From positions 1 through 64,000 of the IMG/VR virus record IMGVR_UViG_3300020442_003079: 64,000 nucleotides of DNA. One strand, written 5' to 3'. Shown piece after piece: positions 50,101 to 60,146 of the stretch; positions within the stretch are counted from its first letter, which is position 1, and every line of letters begins with the position of its first letter. Both the position numbers and the translations under genes were made by a program. This DNA comes from a virus. Below the pieces are notes generated by a model that saw nothing but the letters and a program-made list of their open reading frames with translations, ran no database searches and was not told where the DNA came from.

Positions 50101-53100
50101 ATATAAATATTTTAGATGATGTAAATTTCAATAATGTAACCCTAACAAATTTAAATGCCGATAGTGGTAATATTGGTGGGTGGACAATCAATTCCGATAA
50201 ACTTGCAAAAACAGGTCAATTTGAATTATCACCTGATGCTACATATGTGGTGAGTTCAAGTAACTTCAAAGTAGATGCAGAGGGTAATGTAACTGCATCA
50301 AGTATATTACTAACAGATGATATTACCGCAACACTTGGTTTCTTTGAAGATAAATTATTAGTTGGTGGTACTATTGAAGAACCAAGTGTTTATGTAAGTT
50401 CAAGTGGTGAAATATCCGCATCTCATTTCAGAATTGATACAGAAGGAGCAGTAACTGCATCTCGTATCTTGATTGCACAAGATGTCAAGGCAGATTCAGT
50501 ACACGCAAACTTTGGTTTCTTTGAAGATAGAATGTTAGTCGGTGGAAGTGTTGATGCTCCAAATGTTTATATAAGTTCAAGTGGTGAGATTTCAGCTTCA
50601 TTCTTTAGAGTAGACCAATTTGGTGCGGTAACTGCATCTCGAATGTTGATTGGTAACGATGTACAAGCGGACTCGGTACACGCAAATCTTGGTTTCTTTG
50701 GAGATAGATTATTAGTTGGTGGAACTGAGGCTGAACCAAATGTTTATATTTCATCAAGTGGTGAGATTTCAGCTTCTTTCTTCAGAGTAGACCAACACGG
50801 AGCAGTAACTGCCTCAAGAATGTTGATTGGTAATGATGTACAGGCTGATTCAGTTCACGCAACACTTGGTTTCTTTGGAGACAGATTATTAGTTGGTGGT
50901 ACAGAATCAGAACCTAATGTGTATGTTAGTTCAAGTGGAGAAATATCTGCATCATTCTTTAGGGTAGACCAATATGGTGCTGTTACTGCATCAAGGATGT
51001 TGATTGGTAATGATGTTCAGGCAGATTCTGTACACGCTACACTTGGTTTCTTTGGGGATAAATTATTAGTAGGAGGCACTGAAGCAGAACCTAATGTTTA
51101 TGTAAGTTCAAGTGGTGAAATATCCGCATCATTCTTTAGAGTAGACCAATATGGTGCGGTAACTGCTTCAAGAATGTTGATAGGTTCTGATGTACAGGCA
51201 GATTCGGTTCACGCAAACTTTGGATTTTTTGGAGATACACTAAAAGTAGGTGGTACAGAAGCAATACCTAATTTTATAATATCATCAAGTGGGTTTGTAT
51301 CTGCATCTAATTTCCAAGTATCACCTGCAGGAGAGATGACTGCATCAGCTGGTGATATTGCTGGTTGGAAAATAGAAGATGGTTCTATAAGTAAAGGAAC
51401 TGTAGCATTAAATTCATCATTACCTGGTTTAGAAATAGACAATCAATTTGGAGATACTGTTGTAAAAGTTGCATCTGCATCTTTGAGTAATGAGGCAGCT
51501 GGTACGGATTTATTTATAAATGGTGGAATAGAAATAATCGATACAGGTGCAAATTCAAATGCTGGAACACCACCATTTGGTGGACAGAATATCGGAACTA
51601 TATCTTCACCAAATAGTCTTGTTTCTTGGTCTATTGAACTTGGTGCAAGAGTTAGTTCTTCGATAACAAGAAGAAATCAATATGGTAGTGTTGGTCAAGG
51701 TGCAAACGAAGGTAATAATACACTTGATATTTTTGTACCAAGTGGTTCTTATGTATTGGGTGAGACTCATAATTACATAATATCTTCAAGTATTACTGGT
51801 TCATTCTCAGAAGGTAAAACAATTTATACTTCATTCAACACAAGAATGAGTCATAGTTTACAAGGTGCTGGAACAAACAGAACTGTACCAGACCAATTTG
51901 TTTCATTGTGGTATGAATCAGCATCAGCTTATTATATGTTCGGCCCATCTGGTAGTGTGGATGGAAGTAGTCCTGTAGGAAAGAGTTTCTTACCTGGTAA
52001 GAATTTCTCACAGATAAATCTAAATGCTGAACTACCAAAAGACACTACAAATATTTTAGTAAAAGTTAGTGGTTCGTTGAACCCAAGTTCGGATTTAGGA
52101 AATGATGGAACACCATACACAGAACTTCAGTTTGATTCATTCGTACTAAAACAAGTCGAGGCAAAAATTGAATTGATGCCTGATGGGTTATTGATATTTG
52201 CATCACCAAGTAGTTACATAAAACTAACTCGTGATGGTTTAGAAATAAATGGTGCATCAATAACTGCTGAATCATTGACTGCAAATACTGTTACCGCAAC
52301 TGGTGGTTTGGTTTCAGAGGGTGCTACATCAACTGCATCAGATCCTGATGCTGGAACAAGTGGAACAAGTGGAACATCTGGTTCAAGTGGAACAAGTGGA
52401 ACAAGTGGTACGAGTGGAACATCTGGCTCAAGTGGTTCAAGTGGAACAAGTGGTTCTTCGGGCTCAAGTGGTACGAGTGGTTCAAGTGGAACGAGTGGTT
52501 CAAGTGGAACGAGTGGTTCAAGTGGTACAAGTGGTTCAAGTGGAAGTAGTGGAACAAGCGGAACAAGTGGGTCATCAGGTACAAGTGGTTCAAGTGGTTC
52601 TTCAGGTACAAGCGGAAGTAGTGGTTCGAGTGGTACAAGTGGAACATCTGGCACAAGTGGTTCAAGTGGAACATCTGGCTCAAGTGGAACAAGTGGTTCT
52701 TCAGGTTCAAGTGGAACAAGTGGTTCAAGTGGTTCATCAGGTACGAGTGGAACAAGTGGAACATCTGGAACATCTGGTACAAGTGGAAGTAGTGGAACAA
52801 GTGGTAGTAGTGGGACATCTGGTACAAGTGGTTCAAGTGGTTCAAGTGGAACAAGTGGTAGTAGTGGTTCAAGTGGAGTAAGTGGTACAAGTGGGACATC
52901 TGGTACTTCAGGTTCAAGTGGAACATCTGGTTCAAGTGGAACATCAGGCTCAAGTGGGTCAAGTGGAACATCTGGTTCTTCTGGCTCAAGTGGAGTAAGT
53001 GGAACAAGTGGAACAAGTGGGTCATCAGGTACAAGTGGTACTAGCGGTTCAAGTGGTTCAAGTGGAGTCTCTGGCACAAGTGGAACAAGTGGGTCAAGTG

Positions 53101-53918
53101 GAACATCTGGCACAAGTGGTTCAAGTGGGTCAAGTGGAACAAGTGGTAGTAGTGGTTCAAGTGGAGTAAGTGGTACTTCAGGTACGAGTGGAACAAGTGG
53201 GTCATCAGGTACAAGTGGTACAAGTGGGTCAAGTGGAACAAGTGGGTCATCAGGTACAAGTGGTTCAAGTGGTTCGAGTGGAACATCTGGTACAAGTGGA
53301 ACAAGTGGCTCAAGTGGAACATCTGGCTCAAGTGGGTCAAGTGGAACAAGTGGTGTAATATCAATTGCATCAGATGGTGATAATAGAGTATTGACATCGG
53401 ATGGAGATGGTACTGGAACTGCAGAAGCTGCATTGACATTTGATGGTAGTATTTTAGACTTGAATGGTGTGTTTATACCAAGAACTGATGATGCTTCTAT
53501 GACACTTGGTACGGCTGAAAAGAGATGGGGTGATGTATTTGCTACACAAACTACTACTGGTGGTATTTTTGAAACTAACTTACGAACAGAAGGAATTGGT
53601 AAATTACCAACAGGAACTATATTGGTATGGGATGGTAAAAAATTAATTCCTTGTGAAAAGAATTTTGATACTCTTGTAATGGGAGTTAGTAAACAAGGTA
53701 AAGATGAACCAATTATACTTGGTGCTGAACCTATATTGGTTACTGGAAAAGTAAATGTTGGTGATTGGATTGTCACATCAGATGTAATTGGGCATGGTAA
53801 ATCTGTAGAAAATCAATATTTATCTAATGTACAGATGTTTGGTTCTGTAATCGCTCAATCACTTGAAAGTGGTGAGGGTGAAAGTTTTTCAATACTAGCA
53901 ATGATTAGGAAAGTGTAG
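47169..53918 (+). CDS. Giant collagen-like tail fibre protein 1
   Basis: A 2249-residue protein. Residues 1-200: beta-rich head with FTGSLIFTGSMVIPVV, shared with the next gene. About 201-712: GTS/GSS repeats with Gly at every third place. About 713-840: a globular NFGG module (entry at 49305). About 873-876: a VIQIASDGDNRILTSDGDGT block. About 1056-1380: six tandem 59-residue units. About 1380-1715: beta domains. About 1730-2060: more GTS repeats. The C-terminus has DASMTLGTAEKRWGDVFATQ and a GDWIVTSDVIGHGKS element, like the GDYITTSKI part of the 15007 fibre. It should form a long trimeric shaft. The stop (TAG) touches the next ATG. Confidence 0.85.
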   Translation: MAKLDSKQLLPLLTGSFELSGSLQLSSDSSITGSISGSFKGEGDNLTFGPAKQPFSDISESLGDRLDTIEGDSPQQLGETNTPTFAGLNITNGLTVGGDITAESFIVSSSVTHMTQSFSSGSTVFGDTLDDTHEFTGSLIFTGSMVIPVVDTFPTSSADKPFKSGSIFYFDEGTGGTPSRPSKQVYVYSGASSDGFNAISTSGTSGTSGTAGTSGTSGSSGTSGSSGTSGTNGTSGSSGSSGTSGTSGTSGSSGTSGSSGTSGSSGSSGTSGTSGTSGSSGTSGSSGTSGTSGSSGSSGTSGSSGSSGTSGSSGSSGTSGIDGTSGSSGSSGTSGSSGTSGTSGSSGTSGTSGTSGSSGSSGTSGIDGTSGSSGSSGVSGTSGTSGTSGSSGTSGSSGSSGTSGSSGSSGTSGTSGSSGTSGVDGTSGTSGTSGSSGSSGTAGSSGSSGTSGSSGSSGTSGSSGSSGTSGIDGTSGTSGTSGSSGTSGSSGTSGSSGTSGTSGSSGSSGTSGSSGSSGTSGTSGSSGTSGVDGTSGTSGSSGSSGTSGSSGSSGTSGTSGTSGSSGTSGTSGSSGTSGEDGTSGSSGSSGTSGTNGTSGTSGTSGSSGSSGTSGSSGSSGTSGTSGTSGSSGSSGTSGIDGTSGTSGSSGTSGTNGTSGSSGSSGTSGSSGSSGTSGTSGTSGSSGSSGTSGSSGTSGSSGTSGSSGTSGSDGNFGGAAFEFDFNTATSDADPGAGKLALNNATQNNATEMYIDDTDVNGTDIQNYLRTIDDSTSTIKGHVRITNKTDSSQFILFTISASSEETGYHKVTISAVDSSAAAPFSNTEDVIATFARTGDKGDSGSSGTSGTSGSSGTSGSSGTSGSSGSSGTSGVIQIASDGDNRILTSDGDGTATAESNLTFDGANLRLTGSLFITGSSMGVDTHGSVSGSAQSTGSFGKIELYNDIHLNVGEFAVSASRQSTGSFGRVQATNIAGNSDINILDDVNFNNVTLTNLNADSGNIGGWTINSDKLAKTGQFELSPDATYVVSSSNFKVDAEGNVTASSILLTDDITATLGFFEDKLLVGGTIEEPSVYVSSSGEISASHFRIDTEGAVTASRILIAQDVKADSVHANFGFFEDRMLVGGSVDAPNVYISSSGEISASFFRVDQFGAVTASRMLIGNDVQADSVHANLGFFGDRLLVGGTEAEPNVYISSSGEISASFFRVDQHGAVTASRMLIGNDVQADSVHATLGFFGDRLLVGGTESEPNVYVSSSGEISASFFRVDQYGAVTASRMLIGNDVQADSVHATLGFFGDKLLVGGTEAEPNVYVSSSGEISASFFRVDQYGAVTASRMLIGSDVQADSVHANFGFFGDTLKVGGTEAIPNFIISSSGFVSASNFQVSPAGEMTASAGDIAGWKIEDGSISKGTVALNSSLPGLEIDNQFGDTVVKVASASLSNEAAGTDLFINGGIEIIDTGANSNAGTPPFGGQNIGTISSPNSLVSWSIELGARVSSSITRRNQYGSVGQGANEGNNTLDIFVPSGSYVLGETHNYIISSSITGSFSEGKTIYTSFNTRMSHSLQGAGTNRTVPDQFVSLWYESASAYYMFGPSGSVDGSSPVGKSFLPGKNFSQINLNAELPKDTTNILVKVSGSLNPSSDLGNDGTPYTELQFDSFVLKQVEAKIELMPDGLLIFASPSSYIKLTRDGLEINGASITAESLTANTVTATGGLVSEGATSTASDPDAGTSGTSGTSGSSGTSGTSGTSGTSGSSGSSGTSGSSGSSGTSGSSGTSGSSGTSGSSGTSGSSGSSGTSGTSGSSGTSGSSGSSGTSGSSGSSGTSGTSGTSGSSGTSGSSGTSGSSGSSGTSGSSGSSGTSGTSGTSGTSGTSGSSGTSGSSGTSGTSGSSGSSGTSGSSGSSGVSGTSGTSGTSGSSGTSGSSGTSGSSGSSGTSGSSGSSGVSGTSGTSGSSGTSGTSGSSGSSGVSGTSGTSGSSGTSGTSGSSGSSGTSGSSGSSGVSGTSGTSGTSGSSGTSGTSGSSGTSGSSGTSGSSGSSGTSGTSGTSGSSGTSGSSGSSGTSGVISIASDGDNRVLTSDGDGTGTAEAALTFDGSILDLNGVFIPRTDDASMTLGTAEKRWGDVFATQTTTGGIFETNLRTEGIGKLPTGTILVWDGKKLIPCEKNFDTLVMGVSKQGKDEPIILGAEPILVTGKVNVGDWIVTSDVIGHGKSVENQYLSNVQMFGSVIAQSLESGEGESFSILAMIRKV
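47770..49304 (+). repeat. GTS/GSS collagen-like repeat array 1
   Basis: About 500 residues of Gly-Thr-Ser and Gly-Ser-Ser triplets, encoded by 9-bp units such as GGTTCAAGT and GGAACAAGT with many synonymous changes. A few IDG, VDG, TNG and EDG breaks are scattered. The antisense strand reads as long Pro/Leu/Val frames, which are artefacts. Confidence 0.9.
49305..49689 (+). repeat. NFGG globular module, copy 1 of 4
   Basis: About 128 residues from [10 protein letters not shown] to FARTGDKGD. It holds [38 protein letters not shown] and SSQFILFTIS. Other copies are at 55341, 56727 and 60732; all interrupt collagen-like arrays. Confidence 0.85.
50337..51310 (+). repeat. Tandem 177-bp (59-residue) fibre repeat, five to six copies
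   Basis: The GGTTTCTTTGAAGAT/GGAGAT phrase recurs at 50337, 50514, 50691, 50868, 51045 and 51222, exactly 177 bp apart. Each unit encodes LGFFGDRLLVGGTEAEPNVY, SSSGEISASFFRVDQ and GAVTASRMLIGNDVQADSVH variants. The last copy diverges after about 90 bp. Confidence 0.92.
52357..53352 (+). repeat. GTS/GSS collagen-like repeat array 2
   Basis: About 330 residues of GTS/GSS triplets with occasional GVS. It joins the beta domains to the C-terminal VISIASDGDNRVLTSDGDGT block of the fibre. Confidence 0.9.
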
Positions 53919-56900
53919 ATGGGTAAAATTCATATAGAAGATGGGATTATATCATCATCAGCGGCTATTGTAGTCCAAGTAGAAGGACAAAATGTAGCGA
54001 CATTCAACAAAGATGGGGACTATCTAAATTTACTTGGTAGTTTACGAGTAAGTGGGGATGTTATTGCTGAAAATCAAATTGTATCCTCATCTACATCATA
54101 TTTTACACAGAGTTTTTCAGAGGGTTCAAATATATTTGGAGATACTCTAACTGATACTCATAGATTTTCAGGTTCATTGGATGTAACTGGTAGTTTTGTT
54201 ATACCGATTGTAGCAGACGCAACAACCATTACACCAAAACCTGGTCAAATAGCTTTTAGTACACACGACAATAATATATACAGAGGAACACCCACAGGAT
54301 TTGAGGTTGCTGCAGGTTCAAGTGGAACAAGTGGAACAAGTGGTACGAGTGGAACTTCTGGTTCTTCAGGCACAAGTGGTTCTTCAGGCACAAGTGGTAC
54401 AAACGGAACAAGTGGAACATCTGGTTCAAGTGGTTCTTCGGGAACATCTGGTTCAAGTGGCTCAAGTGGAGTAAGTGGAACAAGTGGTTCAAGTGGAACA
54501 AGTGGTTCAAGTGGAACAAGTGGAGATAGTGGTTCTTCAGGCACAAGTGGTTCAAGTGGTACGAGTGGAACATCTGGCTCAAGTGGAACGAGTGGTTCGA
54601 GTGGTACGAGTGGGACAAGTGGTTCAAGTGGTTCGAGTGGAACAAGTGGTTCGAGTGGTAGTAGCGGAACAAGTGGAATAGATGGTACGAGTGGTACTTC
54701 TGGTACTTCAGGTACAAACGGAACAAGTGGGACAAGTGGAACATCTGGCTCAAGTGGTTCTTCAGGTACATCTGGCTCAAGTGGGTCAAGTGGTACAAGT
54801 GGTACGAGTGGAAGTAGTGGTACAAGTGGAGTAAGTGGAAGTTCAGGTACAAGTGGAACATCTGGCACAAGTGGAACGAGTGGTTCAAGTGGTAGTAGTG
54901 GAACAAGTGGTTCATCAGGTTCTTCGGGTACTTCAGGTACATCTGGAACAAGTGGAACAAGTGGTTCGAGTGGTACGAGTGGAGTAAGTGGAAGTTCAGG
55001 TACAAGTGGTTCAAGTGGCTCAAGTGGAACATCTGGCTCAAGTGGAACATCTGGCTCAAGTGGTACTAGCGGAACAAGTGGTACAAGTGGTTCGAGTGGG
55101 TCAAGTGGTACAAGTGGAGTAAGTGGGTCAAGTGGTACAAGTGGAGTAAGTGGGTCAAGTGGAACATCTGGCTCAAGTGGAACAAGTGGAACATCTGGTT
55201 CAAGTGGAACATCTGGCTCAAGTGGTTCGAGTGGAACAAGTGGAGTAAGTGGAAGTTCGGGTACGAGTGGTACATCTGGCTCAAGTGGTACTAGCGGTTC
55301 AAGTGGTACGAGTGGTAGTAGTGGAACAAGTGGTGCTGATGGTAATTTTGGTGGAGCAGCTTTCTTCTATACCTTTGAAGCAAATACTACAAACGCAAAT
55401 CCAGGTGCTGGTGATTTACGATTAGACAATGCTACACAGAATGCCGCTACAGGTATTTATATTTGTGATACTGATGAGGATGGTAATGACATACAATCTT
55501 TTATGCGTACCATCGATGACTCAACAAGTACAATAAAAGGGCATGTAAAAATTTCAAACAAACAAGATAGTGGTCAATTCTTATTATTTACTATCTCAAG
55601 TTTATCAGAACTTACTGGTTATTTTGATATAACTGTAAGTCCTATAGATTCTTCAGCAACCTCTCCATTTAGTGCTGGTGAGGAAATCATAATTACATTC
55701 GCAAGAACTGGTGATAAAGGTGATAGTGGTTCTTCAGGTACAAGTGGTACGAGTGGAACAAGTGGAACATCTGGCTCAAGTGGAACGAGTGGTTCAAGTG
55801 GAACAAGTGGTAGTAGTGGTTCTTCAGGTACATCTGGCTCAAGTGGGACAAGTGGGACAAGTGGAACATCTGGCTCAAGTGGTTCTTCAGGTACATCTGG
55901 CTCAAGTGGTTCGAGTGGAACATCTGGCTCAAGTGGTACGAGTGGTTCAAGTGGAACAAGTGGAACATCTGGTTCAAGTGGTTCTTCAGGAACATCTGGC
56001 ACAAGTGGTTCATCAGGTTCAAGTGGAACAAGTGGAACATCAGGCACAAATGGAACAAGTGGTACGAGTGGTTCAAGTGGAACAAGTGGAACATCTGGCT
56101 CAAGTGGGTCAAGTGGTACAAGTGGAACATCTGGCTCAAGTGGTACGAGTGGAGCTAGTGGTTCTTCAGGTACAAGTGGTACGAGTGGAACAAGTGGTTC
56201 GAGTGGTACAAGTGGCTCAAGTGGAAGTAGTGGAACAAGTGGACTAACAGGACCTCAAGGACCTCCAGGTAATAATGGTTCAAGTGGAACGAGTGGTACG
56301 AGTGGTTCGAGTGGAACAAGTGGTTCATCAGGCTCAAGTGGTACAAGTGGTACAAACGGAACAAGTGGTACGAGTGGGTCAAGTGGTACATCAGGAACAA
56401 GTGGTACAAGTGGGTCAAGTGGTTCATCAGGTACGAGTGGTTCAAGTGGAAGTAGTGGCACAAGTGGAACAAGTGGTACAAGTGGTACTTCGGGTACAAG
56501 TGGTACGAGTGGAACAAGTGGCTCTTCAGGTTCAAGTGGAACAAGTGGTTCAAGTGGTTCATCAGGCACGAGTGGAACATCTGGCTCAAGTGGAACATCT
56601 GGCTCAAGTGGAACAAGTGGGTCAAGTGGAACAAGTGGTTCAAGTGGTAGTAGTGGAACGAGTGGTACGAGTGGTACAAGTGGAACGAGTGGTACAAGTG
56701 GTAGTAGTGGAACAAGTGGTTCAAGTGGTAACTTTGGTGGTGCTTCTTTTCAATATACTTTCTCTACCACAACAACAAATAGTGATCCAGGTAATGGTAT
56801 TTTACGATTAGATAATGGTACACAGAATGCTGCAACAGGAATTTACATTGATGATGCTGATGCAAATAGTGTTGATATACAGGCATTCTTGAGAACAATT

Positions 56901-59900
56901 GATGATTCCACAAGTACAATAAAAGGGCATGTAAAGATTTCAAAAAGGTTTGATTCTTCAAAATTTTTATTATTCACAATAAGTTCACTATCAGAAAATA
57001 GTGGTTACTTTGATATTACCGTATCGAACATAGGTTCATCTGCTGCAAATCCATTTAGTAATTCAAATTCTGTGGTTGTCACATTCGCAAGAACTGGTGA
57101 TATTGGTGCACAAGGCCCAAGTGGTTCAAGTGGTTCATCAGGTTCAAGTGGAACAAGTGGAGTAAGTGGAAGTAGTGGTTCAAGTGGGTCAAGTGGTACG
57201 AGTGGTTCATCAGGTTCAAGTGGAACAAGTGGAGTAAGTGGTAGTAGTGGTTCAAGTGGAAGTAGTGGAACGAGTGGAATCTCAATACAAGGACCTCCAG
57301 GTAATAATGGTTCAAGTGGTAGTAGTGGTTCAAGTGGAACGAGTGGTTCAAGTGGTTCAAGTGGTACAAGTGGAGTAAGTGGTAGTAGTGGTTCAAGTGG
57401 TTCGAGTGGAACAAGTGGAGTCTCAGTACAAGGACCTCCAGGACCTCCAGGCCCAAGTGGTAGTAGTGGTTCAAGTGGTTCAAGTGGTACAAGTGGACTA
57501 ACAGGACCTCCAGGACCAAACGGACCTCCAGGACCAAACGGGCCTCCAGGACCTCCAGGTGCAAGTGGTTCGAGTGGTACAAGTGGGGTAATTGCTTTAT
57601 CTGATTCTGGTGCAAACAGAGTAATAACAGATGATGGAGATGGAACTGGAACTGCTGAGGCTAACTTCACATTCAATGGTAGTACTGCAGCAATTACAGG
57701 TGACTTGACTGTTAGTGGACAGATTGGTGGAAACTTTACTCCAGCAGAAACTGGTGAGGGATTGATTATATCTTCAAGTAATTTCAAAGTATCTGCAACT
57801 GGTACTGTTACTGCATCAAATATGGACTTGAGTGGTGGATTGACTGCGGATGGTGTTAGTGCAAACTTTGGATTTTTCAACGACCAATTATCAGTTGGTG
57901 GTACAAGTGATAGACCTAATTTATATATAAGTTCGAGTGGTGAGATAAGTACTTCTTTCTTTAGAGTATCCCCTTCTGGTGATGTAACCGCCTCAAATAT
58001 TTTATTAACTGAAGGAGTTGATGCACAATCAGTTACGGCTAATATGGGATTCTTTGGAGAATCATTAGAGGTTGGTGGACTAAAAGGTAATCCAAGAATA
58101 AAGATAGGAAAAATAGACGACTCAGGTGCTACTGGTTCGTGGGGTATTGTTGGATATGATGGTGGTGGATATACTGGTGGAAACGAAGTATTCCGAATAG
58201 GTGAGGGTGACAATCTAATAGCTAGTTGGGATATAAATCAATTTAGTATTGTAAATGGTAATAATGCGACCCCACATTATTACGATGGTAGTGCTGGAGC
58301 ATCTAAACTATTTCAAAGATTTAAAATTCAAGCAGACGAAGATGATAATTCAGGATTTGTTATATCTGATTCTGATACTTCAATCGTACCTTTTACTACT
58401 GTGGCTGCATTATCTGCTTCTGTCGCAACTGTTGGTGGAGCTATAACGAATGCAGAATTCAATATGATTTCTGCACCAGATTTCAAAAATCATGCAGATT
58501 CACTTGCATTCAGAAAGATGGCAGCCTATACAGCTGCACCAGGACGAGGACTACCTGCTACAGACGATTTCTTCCAATTTGGTGATAAAAATGGAAACAA
58601 ATATCAACAAGACTCGGTGTTTAGAGTTGTTGATATGATGAAGATTGTTTCACAATCAATAATACAGGCTGAAATAAATACATTGGTTGATGATGAATCT
58701 GGTTCTATGTTTGCTATTGGAACTGGTTCTATATCATCAAGGGGTGGATTCAAAAGAGTTTCACAATCACTATCTGATGGTGATCCAGTAAGAGGAGTTC
58801 AATTTCACATAATACCAAATGCTGGAACAGCAAATAGACCTGGTGCAACGAGGTTCTTTATGGGAACTCAAATTGGTGCTACATCTACTGGAGCACGACA
58901 ATTTATTTCTATGGAAGAACCTAATAGTATTCTTCGTGCATCAGGTAATGATTCAAGGTTCTTTATTCAAGGATTGAATGCATTACAATTACCAACAACT
59001 GCACCATATGGAAAAAATGTAAGAAGTGGTGCGATATACTTCAGTTCGGCAAATAATTCTTTACGAGTATATGAAGGTCAAAGTGGTACTTATCACGAAT
59101 TCATAACAGGTGGTGGACCACCAGGACCTGCAGGACCTGCAGGACCTCCTGGCCCACAAGGCCCAGCTGGCCCACAAGGACCTGCTGGACCAACAGGACC
59201 TTCTGGACCTCAAGGCCCAGCTGGCCCTGCTGGTTCAATCTCAGTTGCTAATGATGCAGACACGAGATTAATAACAATGGATGGAGATGGTACGGCAACT
59301 GCACACTCAACTCTAACCTATGATGATGCAACAGAAATATTCAAATTCAACTCCATCAATCAAATAACTGCAAGTTTCGATGCTACAGGACCTGCACACG
59401 GAATGATGATGACCACTACGAGTGGTGCTGGTGGAGGACCATATCTAACTCTACAGAGTGCTGGTGGTATTCCTAAACTTCTACTAAAGGCTGATACTGA
59501 TAGTAAGTATGCAATGATTGGGTTCTATGATTTAGATGATAGAGATACCGAACAGGCAACTCTCCAATTGGAAAGAAGTTCAAATAGATATACTGGAGCC
59601 ACACAAAATGACTTTGTTATCAATACTGCAGCAAATAATAATTTATTATTTGGATATGATGGTACTGTAGAGGCTGGATTTTCAAAAGGTAAATTTGCAG
59701 CATTTCAATTATATCCTACATTTCATAATTACAATTATGGATATAGTGCAGGTACAAAAGTTTATGTACCTTGGAATAGTTTGAGTGAAATAACTTCGAT
59801 TAGTTATTATCACAAACAGGCACCAGGAGTTGCAGGACAATTACATAAGGCAGTGATAAGGTCAGAATCTGCAGGTGGTAATACTGTGGTTGCATATCAC

Positions 59901-60116
59901 GAGGCAGGTGCTGGTACTGCAAATCCAAGTACAACTGCAACAGAAAGTGAAACTATACTTGGTATGACCGCTAATAATAATGGGTTTGCAACATTTTCAA
60001 CAACATCTACATTCTCAAATACTGATACTATTGCTGTTAGTATAGACCCAACAAGTGACCAAAACGACACGATAGTAACATTGTGGTGGTATTTAGATGC
60101 ATATAGTTTACAATAA
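53919..60116 (+). CDS. Giant collagen-like tail fibre protein 2, possible receptor-binding fibre
   Basis: A 2065-residue protein that starts right after the stop of fibre 1. Residues 1-130 match the head of fibre 1 ([16 protein letters not shown]). Then GTS/GSS arrays (about 134-472, 602-774, 786-935, 1067-1225) with two NFGG modules and, near 1190-1222, [10 protein letters not shown] and GPPGPNG collagen triplets. About 1300-1400: two shaft units ([20 protein letters not shown]). About 1500-1720: a region paralogous to the 15007 fibre without its Hint domain. About 1730-1770: [13 protein letters not shown]. The last 150 residues form an [14 protein letters not shown]-like, Ser/Thr-rich beta domain ending in [13 protein letters not shown], a candidate receptor-binding tip. 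Confidence 0.85.
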   Translation: MGKIHIEDGIISSSAAIVVQVEGQNVATFNKDGDYLNLLGSLRVSGDVIAENQIVSSSTSYFTQSFSEGSNIFGDTLTDTHRFSGSLDVTGSFVIPIVADATTITPKPGQIAFSTHDNNIYRGTPTGFEVAAGSSGTSGTSGTSGTSGSSGTSGSSGTSGTNGTSGTSGSSGSSGTSGSSGSSGVSGTSGSSGTSGSSGTSGDSGSSGTSGSSGTSGTSGSSGTSGSSGTSGTSGSSGSSGTSGSSGSSGTSGIDGTSGTSGTSGTNGTSGTSGTSGSSGSSGTSGSSGSSGTSGTSGSSGTSGVSGSSGTSGTSGTSGTSGSSGSSGTSGSSGSSGTSGTSGTSGTSGSSGTSGVSGSSGTSGSSGSSGTSGSSGTSGSSGTSGTSGTSGSSGSSGTSGVSGSSGTSGVSGSSGTSGSSGTSGTSGSSGTSGSSGSSGTSGVSGSSGTSGTSGSSGTSGSSGTSGSSGTSGADGNFGGAAFFYTFEANTTNANPGAGDLRLDNATQNAATGIYICDTDEDGNDIQSFMRTIDDSTSTIKGHVKISNKQDSGQFLLFTISSLSELTGYFDITVSPIDSSATSPFSAGEEIIITFARTGDKGDSGSSGTSGTSGTSGTSGSSGTSGSSGTSGSSGSSGTSGSSGTSGTSGTSGSSGSSGTSGSSGSSGTSGSSGTSGSSGTSGTSGSSGSSGTSGTSGSSGSSGTSGTSGTNGTSGTSGSSGTSGTSGSSGSSGTSGTSGSSGTSGASGSSGTSGTSGTSGSSGTSGSSGSSGTSGLTGPQGPPGNNGSSGTSGTSGSSGTSGSSGSSGTSGTNGTSGTSGSSGTSGTSGTSGSSGSSGTSGSSGSSGTSGTSGTSGTSGTSGTSGTSGSSGSSGTSGSSGSSGTSGTSGSSGTSGSSGTSGSSGTSGSSGSSGTSGTSGTSGTSGTSGSSGTSGSSGNFGGASFQYTFSTTTTNSDPGNGILRLDNGTQNAATGIYIDDADANSVDIQAFLRTIDDSTSTIKGHVKISKRFDSSKFLLFTISSLSENSGYFDITVSNIGSSAANPFSNSNSVVVTFARTGDIGAQGPSGSSGSSGSSGTSGVSGSSGSSGSSGTSGSSGSSGTSGVSGSSGSSGSSGTSGISIQGPPGNNGSSGSSGSSGTSGSSGSSGTSGVSGSSGSSGSSGTSGVSVQGPPGPPGPSGSSGSSGSSGTSGLTGPPGPNGPPGPNGPPGPPGASGSSGTSGVIALSDSGANRVITDDGDGTGTAEANFTFNGSTAAITGDLTVSGQIGGNFTPAETGEGLIISSSNFKVSATGTVTASNMDLSGGLTADGVSANFGFFNDQLSVGGTSDRPNLYISSSGEISTSFFRVSPSGDVTASNILLTEGVDAQSVTANMGFFGESLEVGGLKGNPRIKIGKIDDSGATGSWGIVGYDGGGYTGGNEVFRIGEGDNLIASWDINQFSIVNGNNATPHYYDGSAGASKLFQRFKIQADEDDNSGFVISDSDTSIVPFTTVAALSASVATVGGAITNAEFNMISAPDFKNHADSLAFRKMAAYTAAPGRGLPATDDFFQFGDKNGNKYQQDSVFRVVDMMKIVSQSIIQAEINTLVDDESGSMFAIGTGSISSRGGFKRVSQSLSDGDPVRGVQFHIIPNAGTANRPGATRFFMGTQIGATSTGARQFISMEEPNSILRASGNDSRFFIQGLNALQLPTTAPYGKNVRSGAIYFSSANNSLRVYEGQSGTYHEFITGGGPPGPAGPAGPPGPQGPAGPQGPAGPTGPSGPQGPAGPAGSISVANDADTRLITMDGDGTATAHSTLTYDDATEIFKFNSINQITASFDATGPAHGMMMTTTSGAGGGPYLTLQSAGGIPKLLLKADTDSKYAMIGFYDLDDRDTEQATLQLERSSNRYTGATQNDFVINTAANNNLLFGYDGTVEAGFSKGKFAAFQLYPTFHNYNYGYSAGTKVYVPWNSLSEITSISYYHKQAPGVAGQLHKAVIRSESAGGNTVVAYHEAGAGTANPSTTATESETILGMTANNNGFATFSTTSTFSNTDTIAVSIDPTSDQNDTIVTLWWYLDAYSLQ
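54316..55340 (+). repeat. GTS/GSS collagen-like repeat array 3
   Basis: About 340 residues of GTS/GSS triplets in fibre 2, with several GVS triplets that are rare in array 1. It leads directly into NFGG module copy 2. Confidence 0.9.
55341..55724 (+). repeat. NFGG globular module, copy 2 of 4
   Basis: From [10 protein letters not shown] to FARTGDKGD in fibre 2, with DPG replaced by [18 protein letters not shown], then [18 protein letters not shown]. It differs from copy 3 mainly in the strand residues. Confidence 0.85.
55725..56726 (+). repeat. GTS/GSS collagen-like repeat array 4 with one GPP patch
   Basis: GTS/GSS triplets with a short collagen patch, [13 protein letters not shown], at about 56242-56280. 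Shows that the two triplet types mix inside one continuous G-x-y frame. Confidence 0.88.
56727..57107 (+). repeat. NFGG globular module, copy 3 of 4
   Basis: From [10 protein letters not shown] to ARTGDIG in fibre 2, with [20 protein letters not shown]. It is more like copy 2 than copies 1 and 4 in its first half. Confidence 0.85.
57108..57590 (+). repeat. Mixed GSS/GTS and GPP collagen-like array
   Basis: GSS-rich triplets interspersed with [25 protein letters not shown] and [19 protein letters not shown]. Ends the shaft of fibre 2 before the [20 protein letters not shown] block. Confidence 0.88.
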
Positions 60117-60120
60117 AATG

Positions 60121-60128
60121 ATATTTAT
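60121..60128 (+). promoter_or_regulatory. ATATTTAT octamer before the 850-residue collagen-like gene
   Basis: Immediately after the previous stop and 18 nt before the next start, leaving a very short leader with a weak ribosome site (attgga). Confidence 0.45.
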
Positions 60129-60146
60129 TAGAAATTGGAAACATAA

